From an uncultured archaeon (GTDB lineage: Archaea; Hadarchaeota; Hadarchaeia; Hadarchaeales; Hadarchaeaceae), in the NCBI GenBank assembly GCA_937921735.1, contig CAKZTQ010000032.1, positions 1-64,000 on the forward strand: 64,000 bases of DNA, read 5' to 3'. Positions 1 through 8,451 of the stretch are shown in pieces. A program made the position numbers and the translations under genes. Position 1 is the stretch's first letter. Every line of letters starts with the position of its first letter. The notes under the pieces were generated by a model that saw only the letters and a list, made by a program, of their open reading frames with translations, was not told the DNA's origin and ran no database searches.

Positions 1-2
1 CC

Positions 3-2675
3 AAGGTCTTCACGCTCAAGGTCACGAACACCTCTGGCGACCCCATAAACAGTGTCAAGATCACCATACCCAGCGGCTTCTCGAACTTGGCGGCGGTGGC
101 GAAGGTGCCCAAGGACAACCTGCTGACCTGCGTCGACGACAACGTCGTTATCCTACCCGCGGGCACCCTCGTGAAGCTGAAGTCGGCGTCGGTGAACGTG
201 ACGATCTACGAAAACACCGATGTCATCAGGGAGAACAACACTTGGGTTTGGGTGCCGACGCTTGGCGAGAATGCCCTGTTGAGGGACAACGCTCTTGTCG
301 AGGTAACAATAAATAATAACACTACCACCGGTCTTGCGCAAAACGACAACTTGGCCCCCGCCAAGCATACCTCCGTGACCTTGGAGAATGGGGCCGAACT
401 CAGGTTGCTCCAGGATACCCTCGTGGTTAGGGTGAGCGGCAACGTGGTGAAGCTGCCGGAAGATACGTTGCTGGAGGTGACCAGCGATCGCTCCACGGGA
501 GATAACCTAAAGGTAAACGAGAACATCAAGGTAATGCAGGACAAGAAGGTGGTTCTAACCGATAACAAGTTAAGGACCGTCGCTAGTGTGCCAGTGCTAA
601 GGGGTGGCGCCATCGAGGCAACGCTTGGGGCGGGCGTGGTAGTAGAAATGATGGTAAACAACGGGGTAATAATCCCAAGCGGCACGGTGGTTAAGCTCCT
701 CGCTAATGTTTCCGTGACGATACCCGAGAACACCGACGTGAAGAGGGCGAGCGGCAAGAAGATGGAGCTGGTGACGCCCGCCGCGGCCGAAGGCCAACCC
801 GTCGGGTGGACCTTCGACGGCACCGACACCTGGTCGACCGACAACACCGCGAGGATGATCGCGCCCGGCGCCAGCCTGGAGTTCCCGTTCGCCGTCGACG
901 TGGGGTACTTCGGGACGCCTGAGAATTCGAAGAAGCCGGACGACTACGTGACGGTCGTGTGGGCGGTCAGCACCTGGGACACGAAGGGCGCGAGGGCGGA
1001 CAAGAGCTACAACACCATAGTCGACTACAAGTGGCCGACGATCTACCGCATCTACGTCAACGACGTATACTATCTCCCAAAGGTCAAGGCGGGCACCACC
1101 GCGAGCGTCAAGATCTCGACTAGCTATTATGAGGTAGTGACGGGCATGGAGGAGAACAGCGTGGTCATAACCGTCGGCCCAGCCGACAACATAGTCGAGA
1201 ACTTAAAGTGCACCACGACCGACAACATAGACTGGTTCACGAGCTTCGTCGTCAAGCCCGAGTGGGAAAACAAGGACGTGAGAATAAGGGTGCGTGAGAA
1301 TACCCTCAGGGACAGGGCCGGCAACACAGGGCCATGGCTGCCTGGAGGCTTTGCTTCGCATCGTATCTACGTCGACAACGCGCCGCCGTTGAGGCCGCAG
1401 GACCTGAAGTTCTCGGACCTCGACAGCCTACCCGCCAAGACCAACCAGGCATCCTGGCTCCTCACCGGCAGGTGCGAGGACAACGCGGTCTCCGCTTATA
1501 CGCCCGACACGCTCACCGCCGTGGTAGAGGTCAACGGGAAGGTGACCAAGCAGACCGTTGAGAGGGGCGTCTCGCCCTACTACACCTTCGCCATACCCAT
1601 AACCCTCGATGAAGGTCCGAACACCGTCAGGGTCTGGGTGGAGGACTACGTCGGCTGGGTGGGCGAGAAGGTCGAGAACAAGGCCTTCCTCGACACCAAG
1701 CCGCCGAGCGTCCAGTTGGTCTCCATCGCGGGCAAGAGCTTCGTCGAGAACATGGCGATTAACGACAACAGGCCCAAGATCGTCGTCAAGATGCTGGATC
1801 CAGGCTACGCCGAGAACAAGGGCTTGGGCGTCGTCTTCCCGGAGAACGTGAAGGTGCAGATCCGACGCTTGGACGGCAGCGTCGTAGCGACGCTCGAGAA
1901 CTCTAACGTCTGGAACCCGGCGACGGGCATCTTCGAGAACACGCTGGCGGAGGCGCTACCCGACAACTGGTACCTCGTCCACATCGAGGCGGGCGACAAC
2001 CTGAACGCTCCCACCGTGGAGAACTTCAGGTTCGAGGTCGACACCACCCCGCCCGCGCTGCCGGGTGCGCCGACGGTGACGATACCCGAGCGCACTAGGG
2101 TGGCGACCGTGACCGTCGCTGGGACCGCGGAGCCCAAGGCTACGGTGAAGGTCGTGGTGAAGCAGGACGCCGAGGTGAAGGTCACCCAAACGACCACCGC
2201 GGACGAGCTAGGCAACTTCAGCCTCAAGATCTCGCTGCCAGAAGGTACTAGCAGCATCTGGGTCTCGGCCATCGACAGGGCCGGCAACGAGGGCCCGGCC
2301 AGGCTCTACGGTACCGTCATCGTCGACAGCGCGGTGCCGACGGTCACCATCATCTCGCCGGCGGACAAGACGACTACCAGCCAGGCGTCGATAGCCGTGG
2401 TGGGCAAGGTCAGCGAGCCGGCGAAGTGGACGGTGATCGCGCCCGCGGGCACCTGGAGCGGCAGGACGGACAAGGACGGCAACTTCAGCGTCTCGATAGC
2501 GCTCGTTGAGGGCACCAACACCATCGTGGTGACGGCCGAGGACGACGCGGGCAACGTCTCGACGCCCAAGAGCGTAGAGGTGACGAGGACCGTCACCGCC
2601 TGGGGCACCTACGCGATAATCCTAGTGATCATAGCGCTGATACTGGCTGCGATCGCGATCTTCAGGAGGAAGTGA
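3..2675 (+). CDS. Large surface/exported protein with Ig-like repeats and C-terminal TM anchor (5' end truncated by window)
   Basis: Frame is open from base 3 (KVFTLKVTNTSGDPINSVKITIPSGFSNLAAVAKV...), so the gene starts upstream of the window. Repeated beta-rich segments, Ig-like 'GTAEPKATVKVVV..DELGNFSLKISLPEGTSSIWVSAIDRAGNEG' blocks, C-terminal hydrophobic helix plus RRK. Confidence 0.8.
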   Translation, partial: KVFTLKVTNTSGDPINSVKITIPSGFSNLAAVAKVPKDNLLTCVDDNVVILPAGTLVKLKSASVNVTIYENTDVIRENNTWVWVPTLGENALLRDNALVEVTINNNTTTGLAQNDNLAPAKHTSVTLENGAELRLLQDTLVVRVSGNVVKLPEDTLLEVTSDRSTGDNLKVNENIKVMQDKKVVLTDNKLRTVASVPVLRGGAIEATLGAGVVVEMMVNNGVIIPSGTVVKLLANVSVTIPENTDVKRASGKKMELVTPAAAEGQPVGWTFDGTDTWSTDNTARMIAPGASLEFPFAVDVGYFGTPENSKKPDDYVTVVWAVSTWDTKGARADKSYNTIVDYKWPTIYRIYVNDVYYLPKVKAGTTASVKISTSYYEVVTGMEENSVVITVGPADNIVENLKCTTTDNIDWFTSFVVKPEWENKDVRIRVRENTLRDRAGNTGPWLPGGFASHRIYVDNAPPLRPQDLKFSDLDSLPAKTNQASWLLTGRCEDNAVSAYTPDTLTAVVEVNGKVTKQTVERGVSPYYTFAIPITLDEGPNTVRVWVEDYVGWVGEKVENKAFLDTKPPSVQLVSIAGKSFVENMAINDNRPKIVVKMLDPGYAENKGLGVVFPENVKVQIRRLDGSVVATLENSNVWNPATGIFENTLAEALPDNWYLVHIEAGDNLNAPTVENFRFEVDTTPPALPGAPTVTIPERTRVATVTVAGTAEPKATVKVVVKQDAEVKVTQTTTADELGNFSLKISLPEGTSSIWVSAIDRAGNEGPARLYGTVIVDSAVPTVTIISPADKTTTSQASIAVVGKVSEPAKWTVIAPAGTWSGRTDKDGNFSVSIALVEGTNTIVVTAEDDAGNVSTPKSVEVTRTVTAWGTYAIILVIIALILAAIAIFRRK

Positions 2676-2782
2676 GGGGAGACGCAAATCTTCCCCTCTT
2701 TTTTGTATTTTTGTTTTTGATTCCCGTCGCGGCAACGCGTCGTGTTTTCCCTTCATAAAATACCTTCGCCAAAGCTCCGCCG

Positions 2783-3281
2783 TGACACACGTATGTCGTC
2801 GAGCCCCAGTTCAACGCCAACCGCCCACACGCGTACGTCATACCTGCTCGTGTACGACATACGCAGGCCGGACAACGCCCTTAGGCTAAGGGTGAACAGG
2901 CGTCTGAAAGGGCTGGGGGCGTCGAGGTTGCAGCACTCGGTCTGGGAGCTCGATCGCCTGGACGACTTCTTGGGGCTCGCGACCCTCATGAGGTCGGCGG
3001 CGGGAAGGCGCTGATCCTCGAAAAGAGGGTCGTCCTGATGACACACGTATGTCAAAGATCTCGCGACGTTCGGCAGTTTTCTGACTCACGTGTGTCACGT
3101 TTTTGACATACGTATGTCATCAACCCTTGACTCCCAACATCTGCCGTGACATACGTATGTCATCGATTTCGGCCATGCGTTTCGAGTTTGACACACGTAT
3201 GTCATCCAGCCCGCCCAGCCCCACAGCTGACACGCGTATGTCATCGGGGATAGGACGCCGTCAAGTGATACACGTGTGTCA
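2783..3281. repeat. Array of nine 16-bp palindromic repeats, consensus TGACAYACGTRTGTCA
   Basis: Copies start at about 2783, 2825, 3039, 3082, 3104, 3147, 3189, 3228 and 3266. Intervals are 42, 214, 43, 22, 43, 42, 39 and 38 bp. Copies at 3104 and 3147 are perfect palindromes TGACATACGTATGTCA. Most copies continue with TC. Confidence 0.9.
2793..3014 (+). pseudogene. Cas2-like protein, apparently frameshifted
   Basis: SYLLVYDIRRPDNALRLRVNRRLKGLGASRLQHSVWELDRLDDFLGLATLMRSAA resembles Cas2-type ferredoxin-fold proteins. The frame stops at 3014, but a one-base backward shift near 3002 gives GKALILEKRVVL, the expected last strand. Confidence 0.5.
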
Positions 3282-3306
3282 TCGCGCCGGCGGCACCGAA
3301 GCGATA

Positions 3307-3316
3307 CCTTTATAAG
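3307..3316 (+). promoter_or_regulatory. TATA-like promoter for the downstream zinc-ribbon gene
   Basis: CTTTATAAGC about 45 bp upstream of ATG 3357, just past the last palindrome. Confidence 0.5.
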
Positions 3317-3356
3317 CCCGTGTCCCCCGTATGAGCTTCAATTGCCCGGTGATTTT

Positions 3357-3605
3357 ATGGAGTTCTGCCCCAAGTGCGGCAGCGTCCTCCTGCCCAAGAA
3401 GGTGAGGCGCAGCACGAGGCTCGAATGTCCCCGCTGCGGCTACGTGGGCAAGCTCAAGAGGCCCGCCGCCTACAAGATCAGCGAGAAGGGCAAGGAGGCC
3501 AAGGAGGTGGCGGTCATCGAGGAGAAGGAGCCGAAGAAGAAGAGGCGCCCGGAGCAGGAGTACGAGCTCGAGCCCATGGAGTACTACGAGGAGCTCTACG
3601 AGTAG
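3357..3605 (+). CDS. Zinc-ribbon protein resembling the N-terminal ribbon of TFS/RpoM, lacking the C-terminal ribbon
   Basis: MEFCPKCGSVLLPKKVRRSTRLECPRCGYVGKLK followed by a charged tail ending EPMEYYEELYE. Confidence 0.75.
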   Translation: MEFCPKCGSVLLPKKVRRSTRLECPRCGYVGKLKRPAAYKISEKGKEAKEVAVIEEKEPKKKRRPEQEYELEPMEYYEELYE

Positions 3606-4403
3606 CTAGACCTTCACCACCGCCCCCTCGAGCGCCCTCCCGCAGCCGCAGGAGCGTTTCTCCGGGATCCTCGCGACCGCCTCGGCCAGCAGCGCCTTTA
3701 CCCTCCCTGCGCTCGCCGCCATCAGCTCCGCCACCTCCGCGTGCGTCAGCTTCCCGCGGGAGATGCCGGCCGCGAAGTTCGTGATCACCGCCACCGCCGC
3801 GTAGCAAAGCTCCAGCTCCCTCGCCAGCACGCACTCGGGCACGTTGGTCATCCCCACCAGGTCGCAGCCCAGGCGGCGCATCGCCCTTATCTCGGCGGCG
3901 GTCTCGAACCTGGGTCCCTCGGTGCACGCGTAGGTCGCGCGGGGGTGGAGCTTGAGCTTCAGCTCCTTAGCCGCCTCGAGCAGCGAGCGGCGGAGCTCGG
4001 GGCAGTAGGGCTCCGTCACGTCGACGTGCACCACTCCCTTTTCGCCTCCTTCGTAGAAGGTCATCGCGCGCTGCTTGGTGAAGTCCACGAACTGGTGGAG
4101 CAGCGCGAGCTCGCCTGGCCTCATGCGGCGGTTCATGGAGCCGGACGCGGTGGTCGCGAGGACGCGGGTAACCCCCAGCTCGCGCAGCGCCCAGAGGTTG
4201 GCGCGGTAGTTCACTAAGTGAGGGGGAACGGTGTGTCCCCTGCCATGGCGCGGCATGAACGCCACCTCGCGCCCGCCTAGCCTGCCCACCACCAGCTCGG
4301 GGGGCCTTCCGTAGGGCGTCTCGAGGGTCACCTCCCTCGCCCCCTCCAGAAGGTCCAGCGCGTAAAGGCCAGAGCCGCCTATGATCGCTATCTCCGCCCT
4401 CAC
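3606..4403 (-). CDS. mtnP: S-methyl-5'-thioadenosine phosphorylase / purine nucleoside phosphorylase family
   Basis: IAIIGGSGLYALDLL..., MPRHGRGHTVPPHLVNYRANLWALRELG, TEGPRFETAAEIRAMRRLGCDLVGMTNVPE. Confidence 0.9.
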   Translation of the reverse strand: MRAEIAIIGGSGLYALDLLEGAREVTLETPYGRPPELVVGRLGGREVAFMPRHGRGHTVPPHLVNYRANLWALRELGVTRVLATTASGSMNRRMRPGELALLHQFVDFTKQRAMTFYEGGEKGVVHVDVTEPYCPELRRSLLEAAKELKLKLHPRATYACTEGPRFETAAEIRAMRRLGCDLVGMTNVPECVLARELELCYAAVAVITNFAAGISRGKLTHAEVAELMAASAGRVKALLAEAVARIPEKRSCGCGRALEGAVVKV

Positions 4404-4407
4404 GCGA

Positions 4408-5181
4408 TCACCTCCCAAACCTCCGCTCCCTCCTCTGGAAGGTTCTGATGGCGCGGAGGAAGTCTATCTTCGAGAACTCCGGCCAGTGGGCCTCGCAGAA
4501 GTAGAGCTCGCTGTACGCCGACTGCCACAGCAGGAAGCCGCTGAGCCTCTCCTCCCCGCTGGTCCTGATGATTAAATCGGGGTCGGGGCTGCCGGCGGTG
4601 TAGAGGTGCTCGCCTATCGTTCGCTCGTCCACCTCCTCCGGCGAGAGCTCGCCCCTCCGAACGCGCTCGCATATCCTCCTCACCGCGTCCACGATTTCCG
4701 CCCTCCCGCCGTAGCTCAGGGCTATGTTGAGGAAGTAGCCGTCGTAGCCCTTCGTCGCCTCCTCCGCCTCCCTTATCGCGGCCACCACCCTTTCCGGCAG
4801 GCGGCTCAGATCCCCTATTACCCGGACGCGAACCCTGTTCCTGTGCACCCTCTCGTCGCGCGAGATCTGCCTGAACTTCTCGGCGAAGAGGTCCATGAGG
4901 GCATTTACCTCCTCCTTGGACCTGTGGAAGTTCTCCGTCGAGAAGGCGTAGACGGTGCCGTACCTGATCCCCAGCTCTTGGCACCAGCTCAGGACCTCCT
5001 CCAGCTTCTCCGCGCCCAGGAGGTAGCCCTGCCTCTCGTCCATGCCCGCCTTGCGCGCGAAGCGGCGGTTGCCGTCGAGGATGATCGCCACGTGCTTGGG
5101 CATCTCCCCCCTCTTCACCTCATGGAGCAGGCGCCTCTCGTAGTACCTCGCCGCCAGGCGGAGCAGCCTATCCAAGATCAT
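4408..5181 (-). CDS. uppS: Polyprenyl (undecaprenyl) diphosphate synthase
   Basis: HVAIILDGNRRFARK, GTVYAFSTENFHRS, DLIIRTSGEERLSGFLLWQSAYSELYF. Confidence 0.95.
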   Translation of the reverse strand: MILDRLLRLAARYYERRLLHEVKRGEMPKHVAIILDGNRRFARKAGMDERQGYLLGAEKLEEVLSWCQELGIRYGTVYAFSTENFHRSKEEVNALMDLFAEKFRQISRDERVHRNRVRVRVIGDLSRLPERVVAAIREAEEATKGYDGYFLNIALSYGGRAEIVDAVRRICERVRRGELSPEEVDERTIGEHLYTAGSPDPDLIIRTSGEERLSGFLLWQSAYSELYFCEAHWPEFSKIDFLRAIRTFQRRERRFGR

Positions 5182-5229
5182 CCGATAGGCTTTATTGCGG
5201 CCGCCCTTAAAACCTTCAGCCGCGGGAGC

Positions 5230-5808
5230 ATGCGAGTAGCCGTGGGCTCGACCAACCCGGTAAAGGTGAGGGCCGTCCGCAACGTGATGAGGGAGCTCTT
5301 TCGCGAGGTAAAGGTCAGGGGCGTGGACGTGGGCCCCGAGCTCCCCCCGCAGCCCATAGGCAGGACGTCGGTGATAAGGGGTGCCATCACCCGGGCCAAG
5401 CGAGCGCTGGCGTCGGGGGACTTCGACCTAGGCGTGGGGATAGAGGCGGGCTTGGAGCGGGTGGCGCAGGCGAGGTCCGGCTACGTCGACGTGCAGTGGT
5501 GCGCGGTCGCGGACAGGAGAGGGCGCGTGACGCTTGGGCACGGGGCGGGCTTCGAGTACCCCCGCGCGGTGGTCGAGGCGGTGCTCAAGGAAGGGCTGGA
5601 GGTGGGAAGGGTGATGGAGGAGCTGACGGGCATCAAGCGGATAGGCAGGCGGATGGGCGCGATAGGCTACCTGTCTAAGGGCAGGCTGGACAGGCTCCGC
5701 CTCACGGAGCAGGCGGTGCTCATGGCAATGCTTCCGAGGCTCAACCCCGAGCTGTACGAGCTCGGCGGGACGGAGGGCCGACCACCCGAAAGTTTTTCGG
5801 CGGTATGA
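5230..5808 (+). CDS. Inosine/xanthosine triphosphatase (DUF84/YjjX family)
   Basis: MRVAVGSTNPVKVRAVRNV, GVGIEAGLERV, GHGAGFEYPRAVVEAVL, RLTEQAVLMAMLP. Confidence 0.85.
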   Translation: MRVAVGSTNPVKVRAVRNVMRELFREVKVRGVDVGPELPPQPIGRTSVIRGAITRAKRALASGDFDLGVGIEAGLERVAQARSGYVDVQWCAVADRRGRVTLGHGAGFEYPRAVVEAVLKEGLEVGRVMEELTGIKRIGRRMGAIGYLSKGRLDRLRLTEQAVLMAMLPRLNPELYELGGTEGRPPESFSAV

Positions 5809-6122
5809 AAGTACGGAGACGTTGAACCTCAGGCTTGGGACATTTGGTACGCGGTCTCCGGCGACATCGTCGACGACAGCCGGGCGGAGATGAGGGGTGG
5901 GCGACGGGACGCATCACCACTGCTGGGGCACGACCGGCGCTTACCATGGCGGCGGGAAGAAGTTCTACATGAATTTCCCGCATGAAACCTGGCGTTGAAA
6001 GGTCGAGCCTCCTTCCTTTGAGGGAAAATTAAAGGGAAATTTTATTAATGGGGAAACAAAAACGAGGTCGGGGGTTGAACCGAGGGGGAGCGGGGTGAAT
6101 AAATAGCCCAGGGCATGAAAGG

Positions 6123-8441
6123 GTGGTGCACGTCAGCAAGATCGAGATGCGGGGGTTCAAGTCCTTCGGTAACACCAAGGTCACCCTTCCCCTCTCCCCG
6201 CACCTGACGGCGATAGTGGGCCCCAACGGCTCGGGGAAGAGCAACATAGTCGAGGCCTTCTGTTTCGTCCTGGGGTGGATGAGCGCCAAGACGATGCGGG
6301 CCGAGCGCTTCTCCGACCTGCTCTTCAACGGCGGAAACGGCCAGAGGCCAGCCCCGTTCGCGGAGGTCTCCCTCCACCTCGACAACAGCGACGGCGCCCT
6401 GCCCGTGAACTCCGAGGCGGTGGTAATAACCAGGCGCGTCGACCGCAGCGGCAAGTGCGTCTACATGATAAACAGGAGGCGCGTCTCGCGGCAGGAGATC
6501 GTCGACCTTCTCGCCAAGGCGATGTCGAGTCCAGGCGGCTACAACTTCATCATGCAGGGCGATGTGGACAGGTTCATCAAGATGAGCCCTCTGGAGCGCA
6601 GGGCGATCATCGATGACATCGCGGGCATCGCGGAGTACGACGAGAAGAAGGAGAAATCGCTGGCCGAGCTTCAGAAGGTCGAGGCCAACCTCCAGAGCAT
6701 GGGGGCGATCCTAAACGAGATAGCCATGCAGATGGAGAGGCTGCGCAGGGAGAAGGAGGACGCCCTCCGCTACAGGCAGTTGAAGGCCCAGCTCGAGCAC
6801 GGCCGCGCGGTCCTGTTGCTCGCGAGGACCAACGCCTGCAGGAGGAAGCTCTCCGAAGTCCAGGCGAGGATGGCCACAAGCTCGGGGGAGCTCTCGAGGC
6901 TCAGGGAGAGGTCCCAGAAGATCTCTGAGGAGCTCGAGAGGTGCGAGGACAGGATCAGGCAGCTCGACAAGCTCATGGACGAGAGGAGGAGGTCCGATGC
7001 TCTTGCGGTCGCCAATGGTCTGCGGGAACGTGTGAGGACGCTGGCCGAGATGGTGGCCTCCGCCGGCGAGGAAAGGGCCGCGGTGGAGGCGGAGATCTCG
7101 CGGCTCAGGGCGGAGGTCGAGAAGGCCGGCGCGGAAGGGCCAAGACAGGCGAGGGGAGCGCTCGATCGTTTGCGCGAGGAGGTCGAGGACATCTCGGCGA
7201 GGTTCGCAAAGCTCAAGGAGGAGTTCGATGGGCTTCGCCGAGCCCTGAGCGAGCCGGACCGCGCGACCACCTCCGATCTCCGCAGGGCCGCGCGCGAGTT
7301 GGCGGAGGTGCTTGAGGGGATGAATCGGGTGCTCGAGGAGTTCAGTTCCTGCATCGAGCGGGCGATGGAACTTTGGGGTTCAGCTCCCCCCTTCGCGCGC
7401 GCCGCGAGGGGGCCGACGTCGGAGCTTCAGGGGCTTCGGTCCGAGCTCGCATCCCTCGAGGGCCAGCGGCTCCAGCTGGATAAGAGGCTGGAGGAGCTAC
7501 AGCGAAAGCTTCGCGATGCGGAGGCCGCCCTCGCGGAGATCGCCGAGCGCGAGCAAGATGTGAGGAGGTCCATCCGAGCCATAGAAGCCGAGAGGGAGGG
7601 CCTGTACCGCAGGTCGTCGTCGCTCAGGGAAAGGCTCGCCCGCCTACAGGGCGAGATCCAGGCCCTTGAGGGCAAGCTGCAGGGATATAATATAGAAGAG
7701 GCCCGCCTACAGGCCCAGCTCGAGATGCTGGAGGGCGAGCTGAGGAAGATGAAGGTAAAGCTCGAGGAACCCCCGCGCGTCGACGCCTCCAAGCTGGAGA
7801 GGGAGATAGAGAGAATTGAGGCCGAGATCGAGGCCATGGGGCCGATCAACGAGCGGGCGATAAGGGACTTCAGGAACGTCGAGCGTCGCTACTCCTCGCA
7901 GAAGGCACGTTACGATAAGTTGGTATGGGAGAGGCAGAAGATCCTCAACTTCATGGAGGAGATCGACAAGAAGAAGACCGAGGTTTTCATGAGGACCTTC
8001 GAGGAGATCTCCGAGAACTTCGGCAGGATATTCAGCGACCTCTCGCCCGGCGGGACGGCGAGGCTGGTGTTGGAGAACCCGGAGCGCCCGCTGGAGGGTG
8101 GCCTGGAGATAGAGGCCAAGCCTGCCGGCAAGGAGCTGGTGCGCGTGGAGGCCATGTCGGGGGGCGAGAGGGCCCTGACCGCGCTGGCGTTCATCTTCGC
8201 CGTGCAGAGGGCGAAGCCCACGGCTCTCTACGTGCTGGACGAGATAGACGCCCACCTCGACGACGAAAACCTGAGGCGCGTCGCGGAGCTCCTGCACAGG
8301 TCCTCGAGGGAGACGCAGATAGTGGTCGTCACGCTCAGGGACGCGATGATGTCTGTCGCCGACCGCCTCTTCGGCGTGAGCATGGACGGCAATGGGGTCT
8401 CGCGCGTGGTGTCGGTAGAGCTGGCGGGCTTGGCGGCGTGA
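6123..8441 (+). CDS. smc: SMC-family ATPase, short (772 aa), no recognisable hinge
   Basis: Walker A GPNGSGKSN, N-head FKSFGNTKVTLPLSPHLTAIVG and FIMQGDVDRFIKMSPLERRAIIDDIAGIAEYDEKK; C-head MSGGERALTALAFIFAVQ and YVLDEIDAHLDDEN; followed by scpA and scpB. Confidence 0.9.
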   Translation: MVHVSKIEMRGFKSFGNTKVTLPLSPHLTAIVGPNGSGKSNIVEAFCFVLGWMSAKTMRAERFSDLLFNGGNGQRPAPFAEVSLHLDNSDGALPVNSEAVVITRRVDRSGKCVYMINRRRVSRQEIVDLLAKAMSSPGGYNFIMQGDVDRFIKMSPLERRAIIDDIAGIAEYDEKKEKSLAELQKVEANLQSMGAILNEIAMQMERLRREKEDALRYRQLKAQLEHGRAVLLLARTNACRRKLSEVQARMATSSGELSRLRERSQKISEELERCEDRIRQLDKLMDERRRSDALAVANGLRERVRTLAEMVASAGEERAAVEAEISRLRAEVEKAGAEGPRQARGALDRLREEVEDISARFAKLKEEFDGLRRALSEPDRATTSDLRRAARELAEVLEGMNRVLEEFSSCIERAMELWGSAPPFARAARGPTSELQGLRSELASLEGQRLQLDKRLEELQRKLRDAEAALAEIAEREQDVRRSIRAIEAEREGLYRRSSSLRERLARLQGEIQALEGKLQGYNIEEARLQAQLEMLEGELRKMKVKLEEPPRVDASKLEREIERIEAEIEAMGPINERAIRDFRNVERRYSSQKARYDKLVWERQKILNFMEEIDKKKTEVFMRTFEEISENFGRIFSDLSPGGTARLVLENPERPLEGGLEIEAKPAGKELVRVEAMSGGERALTALAFIFAVQRAKPTALYVLDEIDAHLDDENLRRVAELLHRSSRETQIVVVTLRDAMMSVADRLFGVSMDGNGVSRVVSVELAGLAA

Positions 8442-8451
8442 GGTGTTCGCT

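Noticed and set aside
206-847. Long antisense ORFs opposite the surface protein and across other GC-rich genes (e.g. 3374-3784, 4606-5808 N-terminal part, 7707-8297, 20717-21301)
   Set aside because: Shadow ORFs produced by high GC content and codon bias; opposite strand encodes clear conserved proteins.
2783-3281. Classical CRISPR array
   Set aside because: Repeats are about 16-18 bp and fully palindromic, spacers only about 20-27 bp with one 6-bp gap, and no Cas1 or effector genes are nearby; reported as a separate repeat array instead.
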